A stretch of 39,377 bases of DNA from an uncultured Bacteroidales bacterium (GTDB lineage: Bacteria; Bacteroidota; Bacteroidia; Bacteroidales; Muribaculaceae). How positions within the stretch are numbered: position 1 is the stretch's first letter; every line of letters starts with the position of its first letter. The notes beneath the pieces are model-generated. The model saw only the letters and a program-made list of their open reading frames with translations. It ran no database searches and was not told the DNA's origin. Below, piece after piece: positions 7,611 through 16,849 of the stretch. The DNA lies in contig CAMWNF010000008.1 in the NCBI GenBank assembly GCA_947175535.1, positions 1 to 39,377 on the forward strand, written 5' to 3'. The position numbers and the translations under genes were made by a program.

Positions 7611-9920
7611 CTATATTGTCAGGAATTTCAGACTTACGAAATAAGTGCGCGGCTGTGTAGGACCGTAGAAATATCCGGAGTCACGGAAACCGCCTTTGTC
7701 AAGGTCTTTCTGAAATGCTCCTGTAAGATTCTTGACGCCTGCGGCAATCTGCATGCGGAGCTTTCCCGAAAGAGGTATGGTGTAAGACGCCTTCAGTCCA
7801 AGTTCGAAGAATGACGGACTATGATATAAAATATCGGTCAGCGGGTATTCGTATTCATAATCTGCGGGAATGTCTTCAGGTGTGGGAGCAAAGTGGGGGA
7901 CGTACATCCTTCCGGTATAAACTCCGGACACCGAGCATTCAAAACGCTTGAGCGGGCGCGCTGTGAGGGTGAAATAACCATACAGGTCAGGAGCACGCGG
8001 CATCTGTCTTGTCGGAGCTATGTTTTCATCTTCACTCCATGCTTCCGCAACATTATATCGGCTTTTCTGAGCCGTGAAGCCAAGCTGACATGAATAATCC
8101 GTGTAATCGAATTTGAAGTCGATATTCGCGCCGTAGACTTTTGCTCCGTTGCCGTTGCGACGTTCTTTTATAACAGTTCCTGCTTCATCCGCACCAAGCA
8201 TCTCAAGCACGAAAACATCACGCAACTCCGTGTAGAATCCTTCAATAAGAAAGTCTGCATCTACTTCTCCTAATGAAACATCCCGGTCAATGGAGCCGCT
8301 GAAGCTGTTTGACCTTTCGGGTTTCAGACCGTTGGCGAGGCGGATGATTACACCTTCTCCACCGACTGCAGTTACGTGAAGGTCTTCGTCATAAGCCTGA
8401 GGGGCACGGAACCCTGTAGACCATGTCGCCCGGAACTGCCATGCCGACGTCGGGCGATAAAGAAGGTTCAGACGTGGACTGATGATTGGATTGTCAATCA
8501 GGTTGTGACTGTCGAAACGAACTCCGGCGAGAAATGTGAAATGTTTCAGTTTCCATTCATTCTGGATAAATGTACCGAATATGCTGACATTCTGCCGCAT
8601 ATCACGACCATATCCGACCATGACATCGTGAAGGCGGTTGGTATGATATTCAACTCCGGCTGTAAATGTAGCGGGCGATACAACGACTTTGTTGAAGTCG
8701 GCACTGAATGTCGCTCCTCCTAATGCTGTAATATCGGTGGTCTTACCGTAGGCATCAGGGTTCTGCTGAGCACCATAATAACTGTTCCGGTCAATGTGTT
8801 GAGCCGAAGCATATGCGTTCAGGCGATACTTATAATCGTTCCAGCTTTGCGTATAATTCAGACTTCCGCTATTTATATAGTGTTGTGTCTGCTCGGTAAT
8901 GTCAGTCTGGAAAGGTTCAAGGTCAAATTTGTTGCCTCCTCGCCGGAATTCATAAGTGTTATGATATTCGAGATTGATTTTCTTTGTTTGGTCAAATCTG
9001 TAAAATGCGTTGAAGCCAAGTGTGTTTGCATTCAGTTTGCCTATTTCGGAGAAGCCGTCGCCATCATGGTCATAGGGGGAGCGGTGTCGGTATGATTCAT
9101 AAAATGCTATACCATATCTTCCATCGGGTTCAACAATGGTGGCGTTTGCCGCAACATTCTCTTCCCATGATTTACCATTGTGGTTTTCAATGTCGGTGGT
9201 GACCTCGAAATGGTCGTTTATGGGTTCTTTTGTGATTACGTTGACAGTGCCTCCTACGGCGTTAGCGCCAAACAAAGCCGAGCCTCCGCCTCTTACAACT
9301 TCAATCCGTTCGACCATATTGACTGGCATCTGTTCGAGAGCATACACTCCTGATAGCGAGCTGACGACAGGTCGGCTGTTTATCAATACCTGTGAATAGG
9401 CTCCTTCCAGACCGTTGATGCGTAATTGTGGAAAACCGCAGTTCTGGCAGTTGTTTTCAACGCGAAGTCCCGACTGATAATTGAGCGACTGTGCTAAGTC
9501 GGTGGAATTGACGGTCTCGAATAGTTTGTTGCTCAAGACGCTCACCACGACCGGAGCTTCGCATCTGCGGACAACATTGCGGTTGGCTGAAACGACTAAT
9601 TCGTCCATAGCCACAGCGTTTTCACGCAGCTCGATAGTCAATACCTCTGTTTCGTTACCGTCCGGCGTTACGGTTACTTCGCTGTTATCGTATCCTATCA
9701 TTGAGACCTTGATAGTCTGAGGTCTGTCGCCGGAGATGTTAAAAGTAAAACACCCGTTCTCGTCAGTCATTGTCGCCAGCTGGGAACCCTCCACGGCGAC
9801 TGATGCATAAGCGACCGCTTCGCCAGTATGCTTGTCAATTACTTTTCCATCAATCTTATATGCTGATATATATTGAGCAGCAACCGCAATAATTGCAGTC
9901 GCGAAAAACCTTAAATTCAT
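7611..9920 (-). CDS. TonB-dependent outer-membrane receptor
   Basis: 769 aa from the ATG at 9920; an upstream in-frame start at 9956 would place 12 polar residues before the signal peptide MNLRFFATAIIAVAAQYISA. The order is a carboxypeptidase-regulatory-like domain (residues 20-110), a plug domain (about 120-240, with ENNCQNCGFPQLRINGLEGA, ERIEVVRGGGSALFGANAVGG), then a 22-strand-type barrel ending in ...YFVSLKFLTI. The barrel carries an FRAP motif (TGFRAPQAYDEDL) and a NGLKPERS segment, as often seen in metal or heme receptors. The CxxC in the plug is notable. The substrate is not proven; the His-rich neighbour suggests a metal or heme ligand. It is downstream of and co-directional with the gene at 10002. 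Confidence 0.9.
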   Translation of the reverse strand: MNLRFFATAIIAVAAQYISAYKIDGKVIDKHTGEAVAYASVAVEGSQLATMTDENGCFTFNISGDRPQTIKVSMIGYDNSEVTVTPDGNETEVLTIELRENAVAMDELVVSANRNVVRRCEAPVVVSVLSNKLFETVNSTDLAQSLNYQSGLRVENNCQNCGFPQLRINGLEGAYSQVLINSRPVVSSLSGVYALEQMPVNMVERIEVVRGGGSALFGANAVGGTVNVITKEPINDHFEVTTDIENHNGKSWEENVAANATIVEPDGRYGIAFYESYRHRSPYDHDGDGFSEIGKLNANTLGFNAFYRFDQTKKINLEYHNTYEFRRGGNKFDLEPFQTDITEQTQHYINSGSLNYTQSWNDYKYRLNAYASAQHIDRNSYYGAQQNPDAYGKTTDITALGGATFSADFNKVVVSPATFTAGVEYHTNRLHDVMVGYGRDMRQNVSIFGTFIQNEWKLKHFTFLAGVRFDSHNLIDNPIISPRLNLLYRPTSAWQFRATWSTGFRAPQAYDEDLHVTAVGGEGVIIRLANGLKPERSNSFSGSIDRDVSLGEVDADFLIEGFYTELRDVFVLEMLGADEAGTVIKERRNGNGAKVYGANIDFKFDYTDYSCQLGFTAQKSRYNVAEAWSEDENIAPTRQMPRAPDLYGYFTLTARPLKRFECSVSGVYTGRMYVPHFAPTPEDIPADYEYEYPLTDILYHSPSFFELGLKASYTIPLSGKLRMQIAAGVKNLTGAFQKDLDKGGFRDSGYFYGPTQPRTYFVSLKFLTI

Positions 9921-10001
9921 GTAAATATCTGAATGGTAATACTTCGTGAAATTCACAGTCCCGAGAATCTGCGTGTGGCAGACTCCCGTAGTAAAAAGAA
10001 A

Positions 10002-10352
10002 TCAGATTACATGAATGAATGGAGGTGAACGGCCTTTAAGAGAGTGTGAGAACCCCTTATTTGTATGTTCCTCAGCAACTGTAATGAATTTGCATCCATC
10101 GAACGAGGGTAATGGCAAATCCGGAATGACAGTTGAATTATCTGTCATTAGGTCGGCAGTAATGATTGCCAACGATTCCAGTTCGGATGATGTGTGCTGT
10201 CGCTCAGCGTTATTGAAGGGGTGGGAGTGTGAAATGACGGAGTTGCCGAAAACATGGGTGTGATAGCAAAGCATGCGCCCTCCCTGAAAACTCAGGAACA
10301 GCATAAGCAGCAATGTCGCTATCAGACTACGTTTTTTAATGGCGATTGTCAT
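10002..10352 (-). CDS. Small His-rich secreted or anchored protein paired with the TonB receptor
   Basis: 116 aa. A hydrophobic signal or anchor segment (residues 9-26, LIATLLLMLFLSFQGGRM) is followed by a His cluster: CYHTHVFGNSVISHSHPF and later RQH. The rest is poorly conserved to the eye. Small proteins of this type sit beside TonB receptors in Bacteroidetes, and the HTH/SHSHPF pattern suggests periplasmic metal binding. The gene ends 81 nt before the receptor start on the same strand and is likely cotranscribed, so it may hand metal to or sense metal for the receptor. That role is inferred. Confidence 0.6.
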   Translation of the reverse strand: MTIAIKKRSLIATLLLMLFLSFQGGRMLCYHTHVFGNSVISHSHPFNNAERQHTSSELESLAIITADLMTDNSTVIPDLPLPSFDGCKFITVAEEHTNKGFSHSLKGRSPPFIHVI

Positions 10353-10365
10353 ACTTTTTCGGGCG

Positions 10366-10373
10366 CAAAATTA
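10366..10373 (-). promoter_or_regulatory. Possible promoter -7 element for the His-rich gene and TonB receptor
   Basis: Plus-strand CAAAATTA reads TAATTTTG on the minus strand, 13 nt ahead of the ATG at 10352. The closest TTG (minus strand, 10392-10390) is about 16 nt away, shorter than preferred. Confidence 0.4.
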
Positions 10374-10415
10374 AGCAAAATAAGTTAAACAACCACCTAA
10401 AGTAAGGGCTAAGTA

Positions 10416-10446
10416 TTGACAAGCGGTCTTAAATGTATTAATTTTG
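10416..10446 (+). promoter_or_regulatory. Promoter of the ftsX-uppP-truB-queA operon
   Basis: TTGAC (10416-10420) and TAATTTTG (10439-10446) with exactly 20 nt between TTG and the -7 element, a textbook Bacteroidetes promoter. The ATG at 10456 is only 9 nt beyond, so the transcript has a very short leader. Confidence 0.7.
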
Positions 10447-10455
10447 CAGGAAATT

Positions 10456-11331
10456 ATGACTAAAAGACGCGCAACCCGCATATCGACATTCGGCTCACAA
10501 TTGACAGCAATCGTAAGTGTGACACTGGTTCTCCTGATTTTGGGAATTCTGGCTGTCATCGGCATGGCCGGTCGTTCTGGAGCCGATGCATTGAAAAGCA
10601 ATCTGGGCTTTATTGTAAAACTGGAACGAAATGTCACTGACCAGAATATCAATCGCCTGAAACAACTCTTTAATACGGCGCCGTATGTCGGGTCATACGT
10701 CTATTCGTCGGCAGAAGATATCCTTGCGGCTGAATCCCAGTATCTTGGCGAAGATATCGCTTCGTTGCTTGATGTCAATCCTTACGGGGCTGAATTTGAT
10801 GTGAAAGTTTCTCCCACCTATGCTTGCGTTGACAGCATAGATGCTTTGGCGATTGTTTTAGGTGCGGATGATGCAGTGGAGTCGGTGCTTACTGAAAGCA
10901 CCATGATTGCCGCAGTAAATTCCACTCTTGGCAGGGCTTCATGGATTTTACTTGCTATAGCCGCAGCCTTACTGGTTATCTCGGTTATACTTATAAATAA
11001 TACAGTCCATCTTGCCGTCTATTCCCGCCGCTTTGTCATTCATACAATGAAACTTGTCGGTGCTACCGGCGGCTTCATACGTCGCCCGTTTGTATTGACA
11101 GGGGCCTTTAACGGTTTGATTTCTGCAGTGATAGCTTCGGCACTGCTGATAGCAATGCTCGCTTACGGAGCTAATATAGATCCGTTCATCGGAGCGTGTT
11201 TCTCATGGCAGTCTTGTGCAATGGTAATGTGTCTGATGATTGTTGTAGGAGTGGTAATATGCACACTCGCTTCGCTGTTTGCCACCAACCGTTATCTGCG
11301 CGCCGATTATGATGATATGTTTATGAAATAG
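10456..11331 (+). CDS. ftsX: Cell division protein FtsX (ABC transporter permease-like)
   Basis: 291 aa from the ATG at 10456; an in-frame TTG at 10444 overlaps the promoter and is rejected. Topology is typical of FtsX: one N-terminal membrane helix (ISTFGSQLTAIVSVTLVLLILGILAVIG), a periplasmic domain of about 120 residues, then three C-terminal helices. FtsX works with the ATPase FtsE at the divisome to control peptidoglycan hydrolases. FtsE is not encoded here, as usual in Bacteroidetes. First gene of a five-gene operon with DUF3098, uppP, truB and queA. Confidence 0.88.
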   Translation: MTKRRATRISTFGSQLTAIVSVTLVLLILGILAVIGMAGRSGADALKSNLGFIVKLERNVTDQNINRLKQLFNTAPYVGSYVYSSAEDILAAESQYLGEDIASLLDVNPYGAEFDVKVSPTYACVDSIDALAIVLGADDAVESVLTESTMIAAVNSTLGRASWILLAIAAALLVISVILINNTVHLAVYSRRFVIHTMKLVGATGGFIRRPFVLTGAFNGLISAVIASALLIAMLAYGANIDPFIGACFSWQSCAMVMCLMIVVGVVICTLASLFATNRYLRADYDDMFMK

Positions 11332-11361
11332 CAGCTTAAATAAATTAAGGTAAAAGAGAAA

Positions 11362-11616
11362 ATGAAATCTAATGATAATATAATAAAGGAAAACCGTCAA
11401 TCGATGCCTCTTGCCAAACGTAATTTTATCGGTATGGCGATAGCAGGAGCGCTTATCATAATAGGTTTTCTATTGATGCTCGGAGGCAGTTCTACTGTCG
11501 ATGAGTTTAATCCCGATATATTCAGTACGCGTCGAATTGTGGTCGGACCCTTCCTTGCCTTTTTAGGTTTTGTCGGAATGGGAGTGGCAATAGCCGTCCG
11601 CCCTTCGTCACGTTGA
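11362..11616 (+). CDS. DUF3098 small membrane protein
   Basis: 84 aa with two membrane helices (about residues 20-40 and 58-77) and the family pattern MPLAKRNFIGM...IIIGFLLMLGG...FNPDIFSTRRIVVGP. DUF3098 proteins lie between ftsX and uppP in Bacteroidetes; the function is unknown. An A/G-rich stretch (AAAGAGAAA) sits just before the ATG. It lies 30 nt after ftsX in the same operon. Confidence 0.88.
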   Translation: MKSNDNIIKENRQSMPLAKRNFIGMAIAGALIIIGFLLMLGGSSTVDEFNPDIFSTRRIVVGPFLAFLGFVGMGVAIAVRPSSR

Positions 11617-11650
11617 TTCTATAATTTTTTAATTCCGATTTTTCTTCACT

Positions 11651-12487
11651 ATGGATTGGATTAACGCCCTAATCATGGGTATTGTGCAAGGTCTGGCGGA
11701 ATATCTTCCCATCAGTTCGTCAGGTCATCTCGAAATATGCCGGGAGTTGTTAGGTCTTGATTTGACAGGAGCTGAAAGCCTTGAATTCGATGTAATGCTT
11801 CACGTTGCGACAGTGCTTAGTACGATTGTCGTTTTATGGCGTGAGTTTGTGCCGTTGTGTACCTCGTTTTTCACCTTCAAGAGAGACAATAATTTTTATT
11901 ACGTTGTCAAGATTCTTGTTTCATGTGTACCTGTTGCCGTTGTAGGTCTGTTTTTCAAAGAGACGATTGAAAGTTTCTTTGGCGGAGGTTTAGGCATCGT
12001 CGGCATATGTCTTTGTGTAACGGCAGCCTTACTGACATTTTCATATTTTTTCCGTACACGCAAAGCGATTGACCATCCCGATGTAAAAGCCTATAAAGGT
12101 CGTGATATATCGATGTTTGACGCTTTCATAATCGGATGCTCTCAGGCTGTGGCTGTTCTTCCCGGACTCTCTCGCTCGGGAACCACAATTGCCACGGGTA
12201 TATTACTGGGAGACCGTCGCGAACAAGTCGCTCAGTTTTCGTTCTTTATGGTAATAATACCGATATTGGGCGAGGCATTGCTCGATGTGAAGAAGATTCT
12301 CGAAGGAAGTGCGGCAGCAGGTGCCTCAATCGGCTGGGTGCCTATGCTTGTAGGGTTCCTTGCGTCGTTCGTTGTCGGTTGTATTGCCTGCAAATGGATG
12401 CTTGAAATAGTTAAACGGGGAAAACTTGTGTGGTTTGCCGTTTATTGCCTGATTGTCGGAGTGATATGTATTGTCACTTCATTCTGA
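11651..12487 (+). CDS. uppP: Undecaprenyl-diphosphatase UppP (BacA)
   Basis: 278 aa multi-spanning membrane protein. Both catalytic signatures are present: GLAEYLPISSSGHLE near the N-terminus and PGLSRSGTTIATGILLG in the middle. UppP dephosphorylates undecaprenyl pyrophosphate to recycle the lipid carrier for peptidoglycan and for polysaccharides such as the one encoded at the right end of this window; activity also gives bacitracin tolerance. The stop lies 1 nt before the truB ATG. Confidence 0.96.
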   Translation: MDWINALIMGIVQGLAEYLPISSSGHLEICRELLGLDLTGAESLEFDVMLHVATVLSTIVVLWREFVPLCTSFFTFKRDNNFYYVVKILVSCVPVAVVGLFFKETIESFFGGGLGIVGICLCVTAALLTFSYFFRTRKAIDHPDVKAYKGRDISMFDAFIIGCSQAVAVLPGLSRSGTTIATGILLGDRREQVAQFSFFMVIIPILGEALLDVKKILEGSAAAGASIGWVPMLVGFLASFVVGCIACKWMLEIVKRGKLVWFAVYCLIVGVICIVTSF

Positions 12488-12488
12488 T

Positions 12489-13208
12489 ATGAATTTTATC
12501 ACCGGAGAAATATTATATATCGACAAGCCGCTCGGATGGACTTCGTTTGATGCGGTCAAGCGTCTGCGTGGTGCAGTAATGAAGCGTATGGGTGTCAGGA
12601 AGTTCAAGGTGGGGCATGCCGGAACGCTCGACCCACTCGCCACCGGTGTGATGATAGTCTGCACCGGCAAAGCCACCAAACGCATCGAGGAACTGCAGGC
12701 GGGGGTCAAGGAATATGTGGCTACCATTGCTCTGGGTGCGACTACTCCGTCATTCGACCTTGAGACGAAAATCGATGCTACATATCCGGTCAGCCATATC
12801 ACCAGACAGATGGTCGAAGATGTGCTGCAGCGTTTTGTCGGTCGCATAGAGCAGGTGCCTCCGTCTTATTCGGCATGTAAGGTCGACGGCAAGCGGGCTT
12901 ATCTCATGGCACGCAAGGGCAAGGAAGTTGAACTCAAACCCAAAGTGCTTGTAATCGATGAAATCGAGTTGCTTGATTATAAGCCGGAAGAAATAACTAT
13001 CAGAGTTGTTTGTAGCAAGGGTACTTATATAAGGGCACTTGCCCGTGACATCGGGCAGGCTCTTGAGTCGGGAGCCCATCTCACTGCTTTGCGTAGGACG
13101 AGGGTGGGAGACATTCGCGTCGACAGGTGTCTGTCAGTAGATGATGCTGTCACGATGATAGCCAATGCCGAGGTAGAGATGCCCGAAGATGAAGCTAATC
13201 AAAAATAA
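12489..13208 (+). CDS. truB: tRNA pseudouridine(55) synthase TruB
   Basis: 239 aa from the ATG at 12489; a TTG at 12471 in the same frame overlaps uppP and is not needed. The catalytic motif VGHAGTLDPLATGVM contains the nucleophilic Asp at residue 48, and the downstream KVDGKRAYLMARKG and KGTYIRALARDIG motifs are family-typical. TruB makes pseudouridine 55 in the T-loop of tRNAs. Tight spacing with uppP implies translational coupling. Confidence 0.96.
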   Translation: MNFITGEILYIDKPLGWTSFDAVKRLRGAVMKRMGVRKFKVGHAGTLDPLATGVMIVCTGKATKRIEELQAGVKEYVATIALGATTPSFDLETKIDATYPVSHITRQMVEDVLQRFVGRIEQVPPSYSACKVDGKRAYLMARKGKEVELKPKVLVIDEIELLDYKPEEITIRVVCSKGTYIRALARDIGQALESGAHLTALRRTRVGDIRVDRCLSVDDAVTMIANAEVEMPEDEANQK

Positions 13209-13242
13209 CAGAAAATATTGATTTGAAAAAATATAGATAACG

Positions 13243-14292
13243 ATGAAACTATCACAGTTTAAATTTCGTCTGCCTGAAGAATTAATCGCGCAATATCCTA
13301 TAGACCATCGCGACGAGGCTCGCATGATGGTAGTAAACCGAAAAACCGGAGAAATAGAGCATAAAGTGTTCAAGGATATTCTCGGATATTTCGGTGACGG
13401 TGATGTCATGGTGTTCAACGATACAAAGGTTTTTCCTGCGTTGCTTTACGGAAACAAAGAAAAAACCGGGGCGCGTATAGAGGTTTTTCTCCTCCGTGAA
13501 CTGAATTCTGACAATAAACTATGGGATGTGCTTGTAGAACCTGCGCGAAAAATCCGTATCGGAAATAAATTGTATTTCGGCGACGATGAATCGATGGTAG
13601 CTGAAGTTATCGATAACACTACGTCGCGCGGCCGCACATTGCGTTTCCTCTATGACGGACCGCACGATGAATTCAAGAAAGCTCTCTACGCCCTCGGTCA
13701 CACGCCGCTGCCGGAATATATCAAACGTGAGTCTAACGCAGACGATGCTGAGGCATATCAGTGTATATTTGCAGATAAGGAGGGAGCTGTAGTCGCCCCC
13801 GCTGCAGGCATGCACTTTTCTCGCGAATTGCTCAAACGTCTTGAAATAAAAGGAGTCGAGCAGGCATTTATAACCGTGCACAGCGGTCTGGGTAACTTCC
13901 GTGAAATCGATGTGGAGGATTTGACCAAACACCGCATGGATTCCGAGCAGATGGAAGCATCGCAGAAACTGGTCGACACGGTCAATAAAGCTAAAGATAA
14001 TGACAAGCAGGTGTGTGCGGTCGGAACGTCGGTTCTCCGTGGTATAGCAACAGCTGTCAGCATGGGCGGTCATATGAAGACTTACGACGGCTGGACCAAT
14101 AAATTTATATTTCCCCCTTACGATTTCACGGTCACCACGGCTCTCGTAAGTAACTTCCATATGCCTTATTCAACCATGCTCATGATGGTATCTGCCTTCG
14201 GCGGATATGATTTAATAAAGAAGGCATACGAAGAAGCAGTAAAAGAAGGCTATAAGTTTGGAGCTTATGGCGATGCAATGCTTATCATTTAA
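13243..14292 (+). CDS. queA: S-adenosylmethionine:tRNA ribosyltransferase-isomerase QueA
   Basis: 349 aa, full length. Family hallmarks are [22 protein letters not shown] at the N-terminus, [44 protein letters not shown] and [18 protein letters not shown]. QueA adds the cyclopentene-ring precursor from SAM to preQ1-tRNA to form epoxyqueuosine. Last gene of the operon. Its stop overlaps the recX stop by 8 nt in convergent orientation. Confidence 0.96.
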   Translation: MKLSQFKFRLPEELIAQYPIDHRDEARMMVVNRKTGEIEHKVFKDILGYFGDGDVMVFNDTKVFPALLYGNKEKTGARIEVFLLRELNSDNKLWDVLVEPARKIRIGNKLYFGDDESMVAEVIDNTTSRGRTLRFLYDGPHDEFKKALYALGHTPLPEYIKRESNADDAEAYQCIFADKEGAVVAPAAGMHFSRELLKRLEIKGVEQAFITVHSGLGNFREIDVEDLTKHRMDSEQMEASQKLVDTVNKAKDNDKQVCAVGTSVLRGIATAVSMGGHMKTYDGWTNKFIFPPYDFTVTTALVSNFHMPYSTMLMMVSAFGGYDLIKKAYEEAVKEGYKFGAYGDAMLII

Positions 14293-14770
14293 CATTCTTC
14301 GCCATATCGCGTATAAGCTTTGATATCAAATCAGGTTCAAAACCGCGAGAGGCAGCAAATCTGAATAAACGTGTACGACCTTCATATGTGTCGGCGTCTT
14401 TGATTGTTCTGGCTTTTGCCAGAACAATTCTTTTTAAGATATCCGTATAGGTATCAATGTCGATTTGCTCAAGTTCGAAATCGATAATATTTCTGTCGAT
14501 GCGTTTCTGTATCAGCGACAGTTTGATTTTTCTTTTGCCCCAGTGCGAAAACATAAGTTTATCACGGACAAATGCCCGGCAGTAACGTCGGTCGTCGATA
14601 AAGCGTCGTTCGATTAGCGAACTGATAATCTGTTCGGTGTCTTTTGCCTGGATACCCCAGTTATAGAGTTTTTTACGGGCTTCTCCGCTACATTGTTCGC
14701 TACGGGCGCACAGGTCTTCAAGTCGGCGCAGGGCATTGTCCGGAGTAATGGGTTTTCTTGACCGTATCAT
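14285..14770 (-). CDS. recX: Regulatory protein RecX
   Basis: 161 aa, basic and helical, with the RecX three-helix repeats: [27 protein letters not shown], then [24 protein letters not shown] and [18 protein letters not shown]. RecX inhibits RecA filament growth. Its ATG overlaps the prmC stop (ATGA at 14770-14767), so translation is probably coupled to prmC. Confidence 0.9.
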   Translation of the reverse strand: MIRSRKPITPDNALRRLEDLCARSEQCSGEARKKLYNWGIQAKDTEQIISSLIERRFIDDRRYCRAFVRDKLMFSHWGKRKIKLSLIQKRIDRNIIDFELEQIDIDTYTDILKRIVLAKARTIKDADTYEGRTRLFRFAASRGFEPDLISKLIRDMAKNVK

Positions 14771-15621
14771 TTGCTCGCCTTGATATAACGATACCTGCCG
14801 ATATAGTCTCTTTGAGTATCTATATTATTGAAACCCGATTGAGCCAGCATACTTTTCATCTCATCGACAAAACGCGGATTGATTTCGAAATACAAGGCTC
14901 CGCCGGATTTGAGCGCGACAGAAGCATATTCGGCTATCGGACGATAAAATTGCAGCGGATTGTCATCAGGTACAAAAAGAGCCGTCCGGGGTTCATGGTC
15001 TTTAACCCGTTTGTCCATTTCTGCCGCCTCTGTCTCAGATATATACGGGGGATTGCTGACTATTATATCGTATCGCTCGTTATCGGGCTTTAATGTCATA
15101 ATATCACGTTTGTAAACTTTCACGGAGGTTTTTAAGACCTTGGCATTGACGTTGGCAACCTCAATCGCTGCGTCACTGATATCTATGGCGTCAACATCGG
15201 CAAATGCAAGATTACGGGCAAGCGCAATCGCTATGCAGCCGCTTCCGGTTCCACAATCGAGAACCTTGAGGTCAGACCTGTCGGCATAGTCCTTTACAAT
15301 CATGTCTACCAGACCTTCGGTTTCGGGTCTGGGTATCAGGACAGCGGGCGATACAAGAAAATCCATGCCATAGAAACGGGCGCTTCCGACGGCATATTGC
15401 ACCGGTTCGCCGTCGATAACGGCATCGGCTATACGTCTGACACGGTTGGCTGTAATGTCTTCAACCGTGCGATGACCGTTGATAATAATATCAGTAGGCG
15501 AAATGCCCCTGACGTCTTCCAGAATAACGCGTGCAGCCGACTTGGCTTCCCGTTCTCCGAGAGATGGCGCGAGAGTCGCAATCAATTCTCGGTATAGTTC
15601 ACTTACAGTCAGTTGCGCCAT
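14767..15621 (-). CDS. prmC: Release factor glutamine methyltransferase PrmC (HemK)
   Basis: 284 aa. The N-terminal helical domain binds the release factor. The methyltransferase part has the SAM-binding VLDCGTGSGCIAIALAR and the catalytic NPPY (VSNPPYISETEAAEM), with PVQYAVGSARFYG and VLIPRPETEGLVD between. PrmC methylates the Gln of the GGQ motif in RF1 and RF2. It follows obgE by 9 nt. Confidence 0.96.
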   Translation of the reverse strand: MAQLTVSELYRELIATLAPSLGEREAKSAARVILEDVRGISPTDIIINGHRTVEDITANRVRRIADAVIDGEPVQYAVGSARFYGMDFLVSPAVLIPRPETEGLVDMIVKDYADRSDLKVLDCGTGSGCIAIALARNLAFADVDAIDISDAAIEVANVNAKVLKTSVKVYKRDIMTLKPDNERYDIIVSNPPYISETEAAEMDKRVKDHEPRTALFVPDDNPLQFYRPIAEYASVALKSGGALYFEINPRFVDEMKSMLAQSGFNNIDTQRDYIGRYRYIKASK

Positions 15622-15630
15622 AATATAGTG

Positions 15631-16836
15631 TTATTCTTCAGTGTATGACTCGTCTTCCGGTTCGATTTCCTCTTCCCAGTCATAACCGTCTTCGCCCCAT
15701 TCGTCGGGAGAAATCGATTGGAGGTCTTCGCCCTCCTCATCCTCCGGCATTGGCTCGTATTCGAATATGAATTCGTCTTCTTCTCGAACGCGGTGACGGA
15801 CATCGAGAGGTCGGTGGACGATATCCACAGCAGCTCGGTTGCTGTCGTCGTTTATAGCGCGCCACAGAATATCTTTAAGTTCGCCGATGCCTTGACCGGT
15901 TACAGCCGAGATGAATACATGAGGAACGTCTTCGGGCAAAGTTTTCGCTATGTCAGCCATCAGTTCCTCATCAAGCATGTCGCTCTTAGATATAGCCAGA
16001 ATACGGTGCTTGTCGGAAAGCTGAGGATTGAATTGCTCAAGTTCATTGAGCAGAATTTTATATTCAGCAGCTATATCGTCAGCGTCAGCCGGAACCATGA
16101 AAAGCAGTACGGCGTTACGCTCGATATGGCGAAGGAAACGCAGCCCAAGACCTTTGCCTTCACTCGCACCCTCTATTATGCCGGGAATGTCAGCCATTAC
16201 AAACGAGCGATTGTCGCGATAGCTTACAATGCCGAGCTGAGGTTCCATAGTAGTGAACGGATAGTCGGCGATTTTAGGACGAGCGGCAGAGACTGCTGAC
16301 AGTAAGGTTGATTTACCGGCATTCGGAAATCCGACAAGACCAACATCGGCAAGCATTTTCAATTCGAGGACAATGGATTTCTCTATAGCCGGTTCTCCGG
16401 GCTGTGCATATCGCGGAGTGCGGTTAGTGGAACTTTTGAAATGCCAGTTGCCGAGTCCACCGCGACCTCCTTTCAGGAGCTTGACTTCTTCGCCGTCATT
16501 GGTGACCTCACACAGAAATTCACCTGTTTCGGCGTCGTAGACCACTGTGCCGCAGGGTACTTCAATAATCACGTCTTCTCCGTCTTTTCCGAAACTTCTG
16601 CCGCCGGAGCCACTTTGTCCGTTTCCGGCGAAAATGTGCCGGCGATATTTTAGAGGCAGAAGCGTCCACATGTTTTTATTTCCCTTCAGTATAATGTGAC
16701 CGCCGCGACCGCCGTCGCCGCCGTCGGGTCCGCCTTTGGGAACATATTTCGCACGATAGAAATGTCGTGAACCGGCACCGCCCTTACCTGAGCGGCAGAG
16801 TATTTTCACATAGTCTATAAAGTTTGAGTCTGCCAT
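15631..16836 (-). CDS. obgE: GTPase ObgE (CgtA) with extended acidic tail
   Basis: 401 aa. The N-terminal Gly-rich Obg domain ([18 protein letters not shown]..., about residues 1-158) precedes a G domain with P-loop [11 protein letters not shown], switch [17 protein letters not shown] (DxPG), and a SKSDM-type G4. The C-terminal 60 residues are strongly acidic ([25 protein letters not shown]), longer than in E. coli-type Obg. Obg acts in 50S assembly and growth control. It starts 13 nt after the sugar nucleotidyltransferase stop, so it probably shares a transcript with the nonulosonate-type genes. Confidence 0.96.
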   Translation of the reverse strand: MADSNFIDYVKILCRSGKGGAGSRHFYRAKYVPKGGPDGGDGGRGGHIILKGNKNMWTLLPLKYRRHIFAGNGQSGSGGRSFGKDGEDVIIEVPCGTVVYDAETGEFLCEVTNDGEEVKLLKGGRGGLGNWHFKSSTNRTPRYAQPGEPAIEKSIVLELKMLADVGLVGFPNAGKSTLLSAVSAARPKIADYPFTTMEPQLGIVSYRDNRSFVMADIPGIIEGASEGKGLGLRFLRHIERNAVLLFMVPADADDIAAEYKILLNELEQFNPQLSDKHRILAISKSDMLDEELMADIAKTLPEDVPHVFISAVTGQGIGELKDILWRAINDDSNRAAVDIVHRPLDVRHRVREEDEFIFEYEPMPEDEEGEDLQSISPDEWGEDGYDWEEEIEPEDESYTEE

Positions 16837-16849
16837 AATAACAATAATT

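Noticed and set aside
13519-14160. Minus-strand ORF of 213 codons
   Set aside because: It lies entirely within queA on the opposite strand and has no recognisable domain.
15718-16299. Plus-strand ORF of 193 codons
   Set aside because: It is antisense to obgE, which is fully motif-supported.
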